64,000 nucleotides of DNA from Entomobacter blattae (GCF_014672835.1 NZ_CP060244.1:1281001-1345000); one strand, 5' to 3'. Positions 27,504 through 40,330 are shown, counted from the stretch's first letter. The notes: generated by a model not told the origin, from the letters alone. Program-made: numbers and translations.

Positions 27504-28565
27504 GTGTTAGAAAATAGGCCCAAAGAGGAAGAGGAGCACAATCAGAAGCAGCACAGCCCGCAGCAGCAAAGTGTAAAGCAGCCAAGCCCGAAGCAGAGAA
27601 GTTTGAAACCATGGGCACTGATTATAGCGGGTCCCACCTGCTCGGGGAAATCAGCCTTGGCCTTTCATGTGGCACAACGTTTAAAAGGCACGATCATTAA
27701 CGCGGATTCCATGCAGGTTTATAAAGAACTGCGTGTGCTCACTGCTCGGCCTATCCCGCAAGAGGAAGCGGAAATTCCTCATGAGCTTTATGGGTGTCTG
27801 CCGGCCAGCCAAGCGGGGAGCGTTGCCTGGTGGCGCTCCCAAGCTTTGGCAGCCTTGGATACAGCGATACAGCAGCAACGTTTGCCCATTCTTTGTGGGG
27901 GCACAGGCCTGTATTTTAATGCCCTGGTGAAGGGTTTGGCCAGCATCCCCGATCCCACTCCAGAAGTCCGTCTGCAAAGCCGTGCCCTTTTACAGGCGGA
28001 AGGGAGCGAGGGGCTGTATCGGCAGCTGGAGCGGGTTGATCCGCAAGCTGCCCAGCGCCTGCACCCTTCCGATGGGCAAAGGTTGGCCCGCGCCTGGGAG
28101 GTGTGGAAAAGCACTGGGCGCAGTATTACCGAGTGGCAGTCCATACCGGGGTTGCCGCCAGCACCCTACCGGTTTATGGCAATAAGGTTGGCCCCTTCGC
28201 GGCCTGTGCTGCGCGAGAGGATAGAAGCCCGTTTCGCAGCCATGCTCGACCATGGCGCTGTTGACGAGGTTAAGGCTCTTCTTGCTCAACAGCTAGACCC
28301 AGCCCTTCCTGCCATGCGGGCCCACGGGGTGCCGGAACTGATACGTTTTCTGTCAGCAGACTGCTCCTTGGAGCAAGCCAGCCAGCTGGCAGTGCAGGCT
28401 ACAGTGCGATATACCAAAAGGCAGGCCACCTGGTTTGCCCATCATGATTTGGCAGAACAAGGCAGGTATGAAATTTTTGCATGGAATTCATCCAAAAATG
28501 AGCAACAAATGGAAAATATGTATAATAATTCTATTTCATTTATTATAAAAATGATTGACGAATAA
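27504..28565 (+). CDS. miaA: tRNA dimethylallyltransferase MiaA
   Basis: Adds the dimethylallyl group to A37 of tRNAs reading codons that begin with U. The P-loop GPTCSGKSALA is at about 43-53, followed by the DSMQVYKEL segment, GGTGLYFNAL and the C-terminal TVRYTKRQATWF motif. The protein is 353 residues, about 40 more than usual: the first 35 residues are a Gln/Lys/Pro/Ser repeat (SPQQQSVKQPSPKQ) not part of the family. The GTG start has GAGAAGAG upstream. The last 20 residues are Asn/Ile-rich, another atypical end. Confidence 0.93.
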   Translation: MLENRPKEEEEHNQKQHSPQQQSVKQPSPKQRSLKPWALIIAGPTCSGKSALAFHVAQRLKGTIINADSMQVYKELRVLTARPIPQEEAEIPHELYGCLPASQAGSVAWWRSQALAALDTAIQQQRLPILCGGTGLYFNALVKGLASIPDPTPEVRLQSRALLQAEGSEGLYRQLERVDPQAAQRLHPSDGQRLARAWEVWKSTGRSITEWQSIPGLPPAPYRFMAIRLAPSRPVLRERIEARFAAMLDHGAVDEVKALLAQQLDPALPAMRAHGVPELIRFLSADCSLEQASQLAVQATVRYTKRQATWFAHHDLAEQGRYEIFAWNSSKNEQQMENMYNNSISFIIKMIDE

Positions 28566-28878
28566 GTTTTGCCTTTCTAATATGCACCACGCATTTAAGA
28601 AATTGAACAGGGCTTTATCCCGTTTTATTGAATAAGGCTTTAAAGCCCCGTTTTGCAGAATATTTTGCCTTATCAGCTTTTGCCCATTATGAAAGGGATT
28701 GCCCTCTTATAAGAATGGTGAAGGAAATAAGAACGTTGAAGGAAAAACCCCTATAGCGGTATAAAAAGAAAAGCTAGAAGAGGTTTGATAAGATTTGATA
28801 AGAAAAGAAACATCTAGCGGGAAACATTCAGCAGGGGCTGGTTTTATTCTTGCCCACTATATTTTTAAGGAGCTCGAT
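28566..28878. other. Leader region of the ilv genes
   Basis: Carries the self-complementary ggctttaaagcc at about 28633-28644 followed by ccccgtttt, possibly a weak terminator for miaA. No leader peptide with a run of branched-chain codons was found. AAGGAG lies just before the ilvB ATG. Confidence 0.4.
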
Positions 28879-30696
28879 ATGACGGAGACCACCAAGCAGA
28901 AGGCGATAGGAGAAACAGCTTCGACCCATTCAGACTCATTGAATGGGGCAGAGGTGGTGCTTCGTGCCCTTCATGAGCAAGGGGTAGAAGTGATTTTCGG
29001 GTATCCTGGTGGGGCAGTACTCCCCTTGTATGATGCCTTATTTAAACAAAATGTTATTCGGCATATACTTGTTCGCCACGAGCAGGCCGCCGTTCATGCC
29101 GCAGAAGGCTATGCCCGCTCCACGGGCAAGGTAGGGGTGGTGTTGGTGACAAGTGGGCCTGGGGCAACCAACACCGTCACCGGCCTGCTGGATGCGCTGA
29201 TGGATTCTATCCCCGTCGTCTGTCTGACCGGTCAGGTTCCCACCACAGTTATCGGCACTGATGCCTTTCAGGAAGCCGATACCACAGGGATTACCCGCCC
29301 AGTGACCAAGCATAATTATCTTGTTCGTCGCCCAGAGGATCTGGCCAGTACCATTCACGAGGCCTTCTATATTGCGCGTTCTGGCAGGCCTGGCCCTGTA
29401 GTGATTGATTTGCCCAAGGATGTGGTTAGTGCCCCGGCGCCTTATATTTCTGCTGAGGTTGAAGCGAAGGCCAGCTCACACCGTTCTTACCATCCTGCAC
29501 GCCTGCCTCCGGAACAGGCTGTGTATCAGGCCGTGATGGCGATGAAAAGGGCGAAAAAACCTTTGCTGTATGTGGGGGGTGGGGTGATCAACTCTGGGCC
29601 TTATGCTTCAGAAGCCTTAAGGAGGTTGGTCGCTTTAACAGATTTCCCTACCACAACAACCCTTATGGGGTTGGGGAGCATTGCAGGCGATGACCCTCAC
29701 TTCTTGGGAATGCTGGGCATGCACGGCACGTATGAGGCTAATCTGGCCACGCATGGGTGTGATGTTCTAGTGGCCTTGGGGGCCCGTTTTGATGACCGGG
29801 TTACCAGCAAGCTGAGTGGCTTTTCGCCCCATTCCTTAAAAATCCATGTGGATATAGATCCTTCCCAGATGAACAAAGTGGTGAATGTTGATATCCCCAT
29901 TATTGGTGATGTGGGCGAAACCATGAAGATGATGTGCACCTTCTGGGAGAAGGATACCACCGTGGAACCCCATCGTGGGGAACTTCAGGCCTGGTGGCAG
30001 CAAATAGAGGAATGGCGTGCTGTACAATGCCTGACCTTTGTTCAGGATAAATCCGAGAATGCCACCATAAAGCCACAATATGCCATTCAGAGGCTTTCAG
30101 AAATCAGCGCGCAGATGGGGAAAGATGTGTTTGTGACCACTGAGGTGGGTCAGCACCAAATGTGGACAGCCCAGCATTTTAACTTTACCCGCCCCAACCA
30201 GCTTATGACGTCGGGTGGTTTAGGCACCATGGGGTATGGTTTTCCCTCTTCCATGGGGGTGCAGATTGCCCATCCCGATGCTTTGGTGCTAGATATTGCA
30301 GGAGAGGCCTCAACCTTAATGAATATCCAGGAGCTGGCCACTGTGGCCCAATATCGTCTGCCTGTTAAAATGATTATTTTAAATAACCGCTATATGGGCA
30401 TGGTGCGGCAATGGCAGGAGCTTCTCTATGATAAGCGCTATTCTCAAAGCTATAGTGAATCCCTGCCGGATTTTGTAAAGCTGGCGGAAAGTTTTTCGGT
30501 GCGGGGTATGCGGGCTACCACCGTTGGTGAGCTAGATGATGTGCTGACGGAAGCTTTGGCCTATAACGGGAGTGTGGTCGTGGAGCTGGCTGTAGAAACA
30601 GTAGAGAATTGCTATCCCATGATACCGCCAGGGGCAGCCCATAACCAGATCCTTCTGGATCCAGCTCTTGCGCAAAAGCCTGCGGGGGGTTCATAG
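28879..30696 (+). CDS. ilvB: Acetolactate synthase large subunit
   Basis: Thiamine-diphosphate enzyme joining two pyruvates, or pyruvate and 2-oxobutyrate, the first shared step to valine, leucine and isoleucine. The catalytic glutamate lies in RHEQAAVHAAEGYAR; the central domain has GARFDDRVT; the cofactor/metal region reads DIAGEASTLMNIQEL with LNNRYMGMVRQW. The usual GDG/GDA metal motif has Glu in place of Asp. Start at 28879 behind AAGGAG; the frame is open 28 codons earlier. 605 residues. It is followed by ilvH and ilvC in the standard order. Confidence 0.95.
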   Translation: MTETTKQKAIGETASTHSDSLNGAEVVLRALHEQGVEVIFGYPGGAVLPLYDALFKQNVIRHILVRHEQAAVHAAEGYARSTGKVGVVLVTSGPGATNTVTGLLDALMDSIPVVCLTGQVPTTVIGTDAFQEADTTGITRPVTKHNYLVRRPEDLASTIHEAFYIARSGRPGPVVIDLPKDVVSAPAPYISAEVEAKASSHRSYHPARLPPEQAVYQAVMAMKRAKKPLLYVGGGVINSGPYASEALRRLVALTDFPTTTTLMGLGSIAGDDPHFLGMLGMHGTYEANLATHGCDVLVALGARFDDRVTSKLSGFSPHSLKIHVDIDPSQMNKVVNVDIPIIGDVGETMKMMCTFWEKDTTVEPHRGELQAWWQQIEEWRAVQCLTFVQDKSENATIKPQYAIQRLSEISAQMGKDVFVTTEVGQHQMWTAQHFNFTRPNQLMTSGGLGTMGYGFPSSMGVQIAHPDALVLDIAGEASTLMNIQELATVAQYRLPVKMIILNNRYMGMVRQWQELLYDKRYSQSYSESLPDFVKLAESFSVRGMRATTVGELDDVLTEALAYNGSVVVELAVETVENCYPMIPPGAAHNQILLDPALAQKPAGGS

Positions 30697-30727
30697 CAGC
30701 GATGGTATTTGAAGGCAGGATGATAGC

Positions 30728-31243
30728 ATGATGGAGAGTGATCAAATTGTATCGGCAACATTTGCCATATTGGTCGAAAATGAGAGCGGGGCGCTGGCAA
30801 GGGTGATCGGCCTGTTTTCTGGGCGAGGCTATAATATTGAAAGTCTGACTGTGGCACCGGTGGGGGAAGACGGTAAACGTTCGCGTATTAATATTGTCAC
30901 CTCTGGCACCCCGATGGTGATTGCCCAGATCAAAGCCCAGCTGAACCGTCTTGTGCCGGTTTATAAGGTTGCCAACCTTAGCCAGGGGGGCGAAAAGCCC
31001 ATTACCCGTGAAATGCTGCTGATAAAGGTTGAAGGCCATGGGGAGTCTCGCTCAGAGGCTCTGCGCCTGGCTGAGGCCTATCGGGCCCGGGTGGTGGATG
31101 CCACAACGCACTCTTTTGTGTTTGAGCTTACCGGTTCTCCCAGCAAGCTTGATACTTTTGTCAACCTTATGTATCCGTTGGGACTGGTAGAAGTTTCCCG
31201 GACAGGGGTTGTTGCTATGTCTCGTGGTTCTACGGGGCTTTAG
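30728..31243 (+). CDS. ilvH: Acetolactate synthase small (regulatory) subunit
   Basis: A 171-residue regulatory subunit giving valine feedback and full activity to the large subunit. The N-terminal ACT domain is clear (ATFAILVENESGALARVIGLFSGRGYNIESLTV), as is the second ACT-like half (REMLLIKVEG, DATTHSFVFELTG). It lies 31 bp after ilvB and 43 bp before ilvC. A decayed second copy of its middle and end lies downstream of ilvC. Confidence 0.95.
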   Translation: MMESDQIVSATFAILVENESGALARVIGLFSGRGYNIESLTVAPVGEDGKRSRINIVTSGTPMVIAQIKAQLNRLVPVYKVANLSQGGEKPITREMLLIKVEGHGESRSEALRLAEAYRARVVDATTHSFVFELTGSPSKLDTFVNLMYPLGLVEVSRTGVVAMSRGSTGL

Positions 31244-31286
31244 CCAGTTTTAACCCAGTGAATTTTAAAAGTAAGAGAGAAGGTAA

Positions 31287-32306
<1,020 letters not shown>

Positions 32307-32334
32307 GTCGAGGCACCCAATTCGTTAAATTAAA

Positions 32335-32366
32335 ACCGCTGCGATGATCATTGCGGCGGTTTTTTA
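32335..32366 (+). terminator. Intrinsic terminator of ilvBHC
   Basis: An imperfect palindrome centred on gatc, fully paired if G-U pairs are allowed (ccgctgcgat... attgcggcgg), followed by six T. It begins 29 bp after the ilvC stop. Confidence 0.85.
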
Positions 32367-32580
32367 TTGTAACTGGGTTGATGAACTGTAACTGGCCTTG
32401 ATGAAGGCCTTCATTGAGGGAGACAGCTATTGGTGAAGTGCGATGTCACAAGAGCGCAAATCTTGAGAGCGCAAATCTTGCCATCATGGTTCAAATGTTT
32501 CCTGGCCTGCTGAATAAAGAAAAAAGCCGTCTTGGTCTTGACCTTAAACTGACATTGACTCTGACATGTCATCATATTCT

Positions 32581-33004
32581 GTGGCACCAGTGAGGGGCAC
32601 CAGTGAGGGGCACCAGTGAGGGGCAGCAGTAGGGGGCACCAGTGGCGCGCGCCACCAAGTAGGAGCCACAGAGGCCCTCCCCAGTAGGGATCAGCCAGTG
32701 GTGGATGCCAGTAGAGGATGTCATCAGTGAGGGAAGACGGTCAACGTTCACGTATGAATATTGTCACCCTGATGGTACCTTAATGGCACCCCGATGTCAC
32801 TACGATGATGCCCCAATGGTGATTGCTCAGATCAAAGCCCAGCTGAACCGTCTTGTGCCGGTTTATAAGGTTGCCAACCTTAGCCTGGGAGGCAAGAAAA
32901 GCCCATGACCTGTGAAATGCTGCTGATAAAGGTTAAAGGTCATGGAGAATCTTGCTCAGAGGCTCTGCGTTTAGCTGAGGCCATCGGGCTCGGGTGGTGG
33001 ATGC
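32581..33004 (+). pseudogene. Decayed echo copy of ilvH
   Basis: From about 32735 the sequence parallels ilvH from 30868 to its codon about 120: agcccagctgaaccgtcttg, ggtttataaggttgccaacc, gaaatgctgctgataaaggt and ggtggtggatgc all recur in order. Frameshifts and an extra 50-bp stretch break the frame. The first 130 bp are a 13-bp array (ggcaccagtgagg) that appears to have grown from the ilvH bases gtggcaccggtggggg. Confidence 0.92.
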
Positions 33005-33184
33005 TCGCTTTAGGAAGTTCTACAATGGGTTTTTTAGCATCTTGCCCTATTTAGGGTCTTACCACATTTAGCACCTTGCCACATTGTTAATATAGGAGTT
33101 GCTAACATGAATAAGGCTATTTCCCATTGGAATTCTTGATAGGAAGCAGTTCGAGAAGGACTTACGGAAAATTGCACCTTATAT

Positions 33185-33405
33185 GTTGATGGCGAATCAA
33201 CAGCATGCACAAATTGATATTATTCTAGTCATGCAGGAGGAGCCTTCTGACCTCTATAGAGCAAGACGATGGAGAATAGGTTTTAGCCCACGGGTTTTAA
33301 TTACGGCAGAACCTAAAAAGGCTCTGGAAGGCGTAAGGGCGGGGCCAGTAAAGCCTTATATCCTTGCGGGGGAACAGCCCATTGAGAGGGCTTTGTTAAG
33401 AAAGT
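33185..33405 (+). pseudogene. Decayed echo copy of ilvC segments
   Basis: The frame reads DIILVMQEEPSDLYRA, parallel to ilv[19 protein letters not shown], and then SPRVLITAEPKKALEGV with VKPYILAGEQ, parallel to [16 protein letters not shown] and [11 protein letters not shown]. The bases cccacgggt and attacggcagaa are shared. About 500 bp between the two parts are lost. It follows the ilvH echo, so the ilvHC segment was duplicated in order. Confidence 0.8.
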
Positions 33406-33776
33406 GCTTTCTTTCTGTCGAGGTCTTGTTTTTTCTGTCATGGTCTTATTGTTACAACGGGTTTAGAAGGGTATTCCGAGTAAAAAACCTCTTCAAAAGG
33501 GTTTTTGCTTTAAAAGAGTTTCTGCTGTATCAGGCGAATGGTCGTACTTATTTATTGGCCTGAAAAAAAGCAAAAAAAGCAGAACGGTATTATTTTACTG
33601 GAAGAAAAGGGAGAGGAAAGAGAGTTTTCCTCTCCAGGCAATACAATCTAAGGAAATTTTTCCTACAAGAAGAAAAGTTTCGAGAAGAGAACTTTCTGTA
33701 GGAAGTCAAAGATAGTGGGATTTTTTATTTTCATCAAGAAACAATTATAGAAAAAATAGGAATATATGAATAAAAA

Positions 33777-33822
33777 ACAAAAAACTCCCCCTTCTATAGC
33801 TAAGTCACTTAAGAAGAGGGAG
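33777..33822 (-). terminator. Intrinsic terminator of the thi operon
   Basis: On the minus strand an 11-bp stem CTCCCTCTTCT/AGAAGGGGGAG with one wobble is followed by TTTTTT, starting 10 bases after the thiC stop. Confidence 0.88.
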
Positions 33823-33831
33823 GATGCGGGC

Positions 33832-35748
<1,917 letters not shown>

Positions 35749-35810
35749 TTAAAGAAAAGATGTTCAGGTGAAGAAAAATAGAGAGAGTTAACTTTGCTAA
35801 GGTGTGGGAG

Positions 35811-36686
35811 CTAAGGCGTGAGGTGTTTTTGGTGTGCTCCGTGGGAAAGGGGTGAGTTTGGCGGTTCGTTAGGGTTTGAGCGTATTTCCTGTCTGGAATC
35901 ATTATGCCCAAAATCACCATGCCCAGAATCGTTATGTCCAGAATCGTTATGTCCAGAATCGCTCTGTTCAGAGCCACTCTGTTCAGGGCTCGCATGAACA
36001 GCAGAGCTGGACTCAGCGGAGGGGTTGGGGCGAGAATCTAGGCCTTGCTGTGGGGGAAGGCTTAAGGCAGGCTTGTCTACAAGCTGGGTGGCTTTAAGCC
36101 ATTCCCGCGCTCGTTCTTCGGGAGAAGGGTTTTGGGTAATATCACTAATGGCTGCCACACTATCGGCACCTGCTTTCAGGCAGGCAGCAGCCTGCTCACA
36201 GGCAATGCCTCCAATGGCAACTAGGGGCAGGGGGCCTACATGTTTTTTCCACTCCGTAATCCGCGCTATCCCTTGGGGGCCAAACGCCATAATTTTGGAA
36301 GTGGTGGGAAAGATTGGGCCCAGGGCTACGTAATCGGGCGAAATAGCCAAGGCTTTTTCCAGCTCAGCATGGTCATGGGTGCTGACGCCAATGGCAATAT
36401 TATGGTGTTTGAGAGCTTGAATATCGGCCGTTTGCAGGTCTTCCTGCCCAAGATGCACAAAAGGTATCTTCAGGGTAATGGCTATGGGCCAGTAATCATT
36501 TAAAACCAGCTGGGCAGCATAGCGCTGGCAGAGGGCCAAAGCTTGGGCTGCTTGCTGCTGCATGATGGCCAAGGGTTTATCCTTCATTCGCAGCTGGATG
36601 AGCTTGACCCCTGTGGGAACAAGCCTTTCCACCCATTGGGCCGAATCCACTACGGGATAAAAGGGGGGAAGTGAGAATGCGCTCAT
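35811..36686 (-). CDS. thiE: Thiamine phosphate synthase ThiE with repetitive C-terminal tail
   Basis: Joins the thiazole and pyrimidine phosphates to thiamine phosphate. The TIM-barrel motifs are present: QLRMKDK near residue 32, [36 protein letters not shown] and VAIGGI. The family is about 210 residues; this one has 291, because roughly 80 residues of Ser/Gly/His/Asn/Asp repeat ([10 protein letters not shown] type) follow the barrel. That tail is built from seven 15-bp units at 35896-36000. The ATG overlaps the thiG stop by four bases. Confidence 0.92.
   Translation of the reverse strand: MSAFSLPPFYPVVDSAQWVERLVPTGVKLIQLRMKDKPLAIMQQQAAQALALCQRYAAQLVLNDYWPIAITLKIPFVHLGQEDLQTADIQALKHHNIAIGVSTHDHAELEKALAISPDYVALGPIFPTTSKIMAFGPQGIARITEWKKHVGPLPLVAIGGIACEQAAACLKAGADSVAAISDITQNPSPEERAREWLKATQLVDKPALSLPPQQGLDSRPNPSAESSSAVHASPEQSGSEQSDSGHNDSGHNDSGHGDFGHNDSRQEIRSNPNEPPNSPLSHGAHQKHLTP
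35896..36000. repeat. 15-bp tandem repeat in the thiE 3' end, 7 units
   Basis: Units gaatcgttatgtcca and variants; two adjacent copies are identical. The 15-bp length keeps the thiE frame. Confidence 0.92.
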
Positions 36687-37687
36687 GTAAAGGCCTTTCC
36701 CATAACGGGGGTAGAGGGGCTGGCCATATCACGTTGCTCCATAGGGTCTGCCAGAAAGGCAGCACGCCCTGCTTCTATCGCCTTGGCAAAAGCCTCAGCC
36801 ATAAGGGGCGGGGTGCGGGCTTGCGAGACGGCCGTATTCAGCAAAATGGCATCATAGCCCAATTCCATGGCTTGGGTGGCATGAGAGGGCAGGCCAATGC
36901 CGGCATCAACCACAAGGGGAATCTTAGGGAAGTGCCCCCTAAGGGAGCGCAGGGCATAGGGGTTGTTAAGCCCTCGGCCACTGCCAATGGGGGCGCCCCA
37001 TGGCATAAGCACCTGACAGCCGGCCTCAATCAGGCGCTCGGCAACGCCTAGATCTTCTGTGGTGTAGGGGAAGACGGCAAACCCTTCCTCATTCAGGATA
37101 CGAGCCGCCTCAACCAGGGCAAAGACATCCGGCTGAAGGGTATCACCATCGCCGATGACCTCTAGCTTGATCCAGTTTGTATTGAAAAGCTCGCGGGCCA
37201 TATGGGCGGTGGTTACGGCTTCCTTTACAGAATGGCAGCCCGCTGTGTTGGGAAGGATATGGGTTCCCAGCCCCTTAACCAGGGACCAGAAGGTTTCCCC
37301 TTGCCGGCTTGAAGAGGATTCCCGACGCAGCGAGACCGTCAGCACACTGGTTTTTGCGCGTTGGGCAGCTTCCGCCAAAATAGCCGGGGAGGGGTAGCGG
37401 GCTGTTCCCAAAAACAGGCGTGAGGGCAGGGAAACCCCATAGACCTTTAGCTCATCGGCCAATAAGCTGGGGGCTTGGGTTGCCCGCCCTATGATTTCCC
37501 TCACTCTTTCTTGGGCTGCTTCTCCTTTTCTGGTAGGTTCCCCGATATGTTCTCCGGTGCGTTTCCCAATGCGTTCTTTGGTGGTGTGTTCTTGGGTATA
37601 GTCTTCGGCACGTTCTTTGGTAGAGGGCATGGCAGAGGAAGGAGAAGGGGGCATTGTGGTTTGGGTCATGGTCTCAAAGCCTGTCAT
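36683..37687 (-). CDS. thiG: Thiazole synthase ThiG with N-terminal extension
   Basis: Makes the thiazole phosphate from deoxyxylulose phosphate, dehydroglycine and ThiS thiocarboxylate. The Schiff-base lysine is in [10 protein letters not shown], and the phosphate-binding segments [15 protein letters not shown] and [12 protein letters not shown] are intact. About 78 residues before the ThiG core (which begins at [19 protein letters not shown]) are Glu/Arg/Thr-rich with internal repeats ([17 protein letters not shown]), absent from the family. GGAGG lies 9 bases before this ATG and no better start is seen nearer the core, so the extension is probably translated. Confidence 0.93.
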   Translation of the reverse strand: MTGFETMTQTTMPPSPSSAMPSTKERAEDYTQEHTTKERIGKRTGEHIGEPTRKGEAAQERVREIIGRATQAPSLLADELKVYGVSLPSRLFLGTARYPSPAILAEAAQRAKTSVLTVSLRRESSSSRQGETFWSLVKGLGTHILPNTAGCHSVKEAVTTAHMARELFNTNWIKLEVIGDGDTLQPDVFALVEAARILNEEGFAVFPYTTEDLGVAERLIEAGCQVLMPWGAPIGSGRGLNNPYALRSLRGHFPKIPLVVDAGIGLPSHATQAMELGYDAILLNTAVSQARTPPLMAEAFAKAIEAGRAAFLADPMEQRDMASPSTPVMGKAFT

Positions 37688-37692
37688 AAAGA

Positions 37693-37890
37693 TTAACCTC
37701 CCTGCATGGGAGCAAGGATTTCTACTGCATCCCCTTCAGAAAGTTTTAGTGTTGTGCGGTGCTCGCGGCTAATGAATTGGCCATTAACAGCTGTGGCCAC
37801 AAGTTCTGCATCATAGCCTAAGGTGTTGAGAAGGGTGGTCAGGGTCGAGGCGGAAACAGTGTGCTCCTTCCCGTTAATGGTCAGTATCAT
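37693..37890 (-). CDS. thiS: Sulfur carrier protein ThiS
   Basis: A 65-residue ubiquitin-like sulfur carrier, starting [12 protein letters not shown] and ending in the required Gly-Gly (APMQGG). Its ATG overlaps the thiO stop by four bases, and thiG follows after 5 bp. The frame could open earlier at 37947, but that would run into thiO and add non-family residues. Confidence 0.95.
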   Translation of the reverse strand: MILTINGKEHTVSASTLTTLLNTLGYDAELVATAVNGQFISREHRTTLKLSEGDAVEILAPMQGG

Positions 37891-38885
37891 AAGGCGTGTT
37901 CCTCTAGCAGGTGCGAAACAGAAAGGGCTGTTTGCTGGGCCAACCAAGGGGCCAGCAAATACCCATGACGGTGCATGCCGTTGATATAAAACTGGTGAGG
38001 GGTTTGGTGAATGACCTTGGGGATATTATCAGCAAAAGCAGGGCGTACACCACTGCCAAGCTCCAAAATTTCAGCCTCACCAAAGGCAGGATGAATGGTG
38101 TAGGCCCCATTGAGCAATTCGGCTATGGAAAGGGCTCTGGCTTCGCCTGGGCTATCACTTTCAATCATGGTGGCTCCGACCATGAAAATGCCCTCTCCCC
38201 TGGGGACAATATAGAGCGGAATGCGTGGATGAAGCAGCCTTACCGGGCGAGAGAAGGAAATCTCCGATGTTTTCAGAAGCAGCATTTCCCCCCTGACCCC
38301 GCGCAAATCCTTCAACTGCTGGCGGGCTGGCAAGCCGCGGCAATCTATCCAGATATCTTCTGCCTGGGCGTAGGCGCTTTTTTGGTAATCCTCGGGGAGT
38401 TCGGTATTAAAATGAACAACACCACCCAGTTTAACAAATGTTTTATAGAGGGTGTGCATGGCCTCGCGCGGGTTAAGATGGCCTTCTTGCGGGAAAAACA
38501 GCCCCTTGCGAAAGCGGCCGGCCAGGTCTGGCTCAAGGGCGGCTATGCGGGCTTCATCGACCCATTCATACTCGCTTGTTCGGCGAGAGAAGCGGGTAAG
38601 GTCGGCCACATCACGGGGGGCTGCAAGAACCAAGGTACCATTTTGTTGGACTGAGCTTGCATGCTGAGCCCACCAGGAAAGGGCTGAAACCCCTTGGGTC
38701 ACCACGATTTCTTCGGCACTTTCACGCTCACACCATGGCGCGAGCATGCCCCCTGCATACCAAGAACAGGTCGGAGCCCCCACAGTAGGGCCCCGTTCAT
38801 AAAGTTCGGCCTTAATCCCTTTTTCGGCTAAGGCAACAGCACAGGTTAGGCCAGCAATCCCTGCCCCGATAATTTTCACACTCAT
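37887..38885 (-). CDS. thiO: Glycine oxidase ThiO
   Basis: FAD-dependent oxidase that makes dehydroglycine from glycine for thiazole synthesis. The N-terminal FAD-binding fold reads KIIGAGIAGLTCAVALAEKG, with the acidic end of beta-2 at ELYERG. The C-terminal substrate region has GVRPAFADNIP and NGMHRHGYLLAPWLA. 332 residues, slightly short for the family. First gene of the thiOSGEC operon downstream of the TPP riboswitch. Confidence 0.93.
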   Translation of the reverse strand: MSVKIIGAGIAGLTCAVALAEKGIKAELYERGPTVGAPTCSWYAGGMLAPWCERESAEEIVVTQGVSALSWWAQHASSVQQNGTLVLAAPRDVADLTRFSRRTSEYEWVDEARIAALEPDLAGRFRKGLFFPQEGHLNPREAMHTLYKTFVKLGGVVHFNTELPEDYQKSAYAQAEDIWIDCRGLPARQQLKDLRGVRGEMLLLKTSEISFSRPVRLLHPRIPLYIVPRGEGIFMVGATMIESDSPGEARALSIAELLNGAYTIHPAFGEAEILELGSGVRPAFADNIPKVIHQTPHQFYINGMHRHGYLLAPWLAQQTALSVSHLLEEHAL

Positions 38886-39150
38886 GGCAAATCTTCCTTA
38901 ACCAAATATTCCTTAAAAAGAGCCCATTAGAAAACTACCAGACTGTGAAAAGGTTTTGCGTCTTTGTCTGTGATCTGTAGCAGAAAAGCCTAAAGCAAAA
39001 AAACCTAAATCAAAAAAAACTGGGAGAGTGAGATTGGGGGGAGCCCTAAGGGTATGTAATGGGTAAGACATTTAACCTCCAGTAAAAAACCAGGGTGTTT
39101 TGTCAGGAAAGAATGCCTGGCCATAGGGTTGAAGACTGCCTGGCCATGTT

Positions 39151-39253
39151 CCATCCCTTCGCCGGCATGACCCGGATCAGGTTCAAAGGGTTTGGTTGGT
39201 ACCATCTCAGCCTCTGGAATTGTCTTTTTGAAAAGAGCAAGAGGCACCCCTGG
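39151..39253 (-). promoter_or_regulatory. TPP riboswitch (THI element)
   Basis: On the minus strand the core words appear in order: AGGGGTGCC, then GGCTGAGATGG, then ACCCTTTGAACCTGATCCGG, then GTCATGCCGGCGAAGGGATG. These are the conserved pyrimidine- and pyrophosphate-sensing arms. It sits about 265 nt upstream of thiO and should repress thiOSGEC when thiamine pyrophosphate is abundant. The expression platform in 38886-39150 was not resolved. Confidence 0.97.
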
Positions 39254-39736
39254 AAAGATCTTACAGTAACGTGAATATTGGCAAAGGACAATAGGAAACA
39301 AAATAGAAATTTGCCCTTACAGGGAGAAAAGAATATATTCATAAAGGGTTTGTGATGCCATGGCCCTTCTTGCCAAGACCTGCTTCCCTTGAAGCTCCTT
39401 TCCACAAAGCGTGGTGAAAGCTTGACGATAAGCGTGACGAAGGTTTGACAAGGGGAGGGGATGAATAAAGGAAGATCTTAGCGGATAAAGGGTTTTGGTT
39501 GCATAACGCAAGTGCTCTATTAAGTGCTCTGGCAGACAAGTGCTTTATTAGGTCCTTTGGTAAAAAGTTCTCTGGCAAAGAGTTCTTATAAGGGGTAGGG
39601 TGTAAGGCCATTGTCTGGCTAAAAGGCAAAAGTAGGTTATAGGGTTGGCAGCCTACAGGGGTTAAAAACAGCTTGCCCTATTGGGGGGTATGTTGGGATA
39701 TTCTGGTTTGATATTCTAGCGAGAGAGGAGAGCTTT
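39254..39736. other. Divergent spacer upstream of the thi operon
   Basis: Must hold the thi promoter. Diverged repeats of gacgaaggtttgac and of aagtgctctattaag/ctctggcaaagagtt occupy about 39410-39590. No gene recognised. Confidence 0.45.
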
Positions 39737-40330
39737 TTGGTATCAGAACGGAGTGTAGAGAGAAACCGGCTTTCGCGGTTGGAGGCCGCCATAGTTCTGG
39801 TCTTTACTGCTATAGCGATTGTGATTATGGTGTTGCCAACATTAATGAATGGCATTTATATCCTTGTTAAGGAAGTGTTCGGGGCTGTTTTGCTCCCTTT
39901 TGTTCTTCTCTCGACCTTGGGCGGAGATGGCAAGACCACCACTTATGGCTTTGGGAATGATGCAGGCATTTATTCCACAGCCCCAGGCTATTTTCTGCAT
40001 AACCTTCTGGCAACCTCCTGTCTTGTCGCGGGGATCGCTCTCTTCTTTTTAGCAAAAAGAGACCGCGTCTACCCTATTACCCGTATTTCTGGTGTGGCTT
40101 TTACCATTCTTGCCATAGTGGTTGCTCATTGGCCAGCGTGGCTGGCGATTATCCCGGCTTTTTGTGTACAGTTTTATGAACTGCTCAGAACCATTTATTT
40201 TCTCAAATTTGCAGCTCCCCGTTTTGTAGACCCGCGTTTTGCAGACCCCCAATATCCAGATCCCCATCGTGAGGCTGCCCTGCATCAGCCTCCCGTTTCC
40301 TCCATTGAGGGTGAAAAAGAGCAGGAGTGA
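39737..40330 (+). CDS. Unknown four-helix membrane protein
   Basis: A 197-residue protein with hydrophobic segments at about 16-40, 45-62, 88-106 and 118-145, and a hydrophilic C-terminus with a short repeat (DPRFADPQYPDPH). I do not recognise the family. The TTG start is supported by GAGGAG six bases upstream and by no ATG until residue 31. It is flanked by repeat-rich spacers on both sides with no operon partner. Confidence 0.65.
   Translation: MVSERSVERNRLSRLEAAIVLVFTAIAIVIMVLPTLMNGIYILVKEVFGAVLLPFVLLSTLGGDGKTTTYGFGNDAGIYSTAPGYFLHNLLATSCLVAGIALFFLAKRDRVYPITRISGVAFTILAIVVAHWPAWLAIIPAFCVQFYELLRTIYFLKFAAPRFVDPRFADPQYPDPHREAALHQPPVSSIEGEKEQE

Noticed and set aside
28879-30696. Glu instead of Asp in the thiamine-diphosphate metal motif of IlvB considered as inactivation
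   Set aside because: I believe GEA variants occur in alphaproteobacterial acetolactate synthases; the rest of the protein is intact, so loss of function is unlikely.
33609-33635. Hairpin ggagaggaaa/tttcctctcc considered as a terminator
   Set aside because: Stem is perfect, but there is no adjacent T run on either strand and no gene ending nearby, so its role is unclear.
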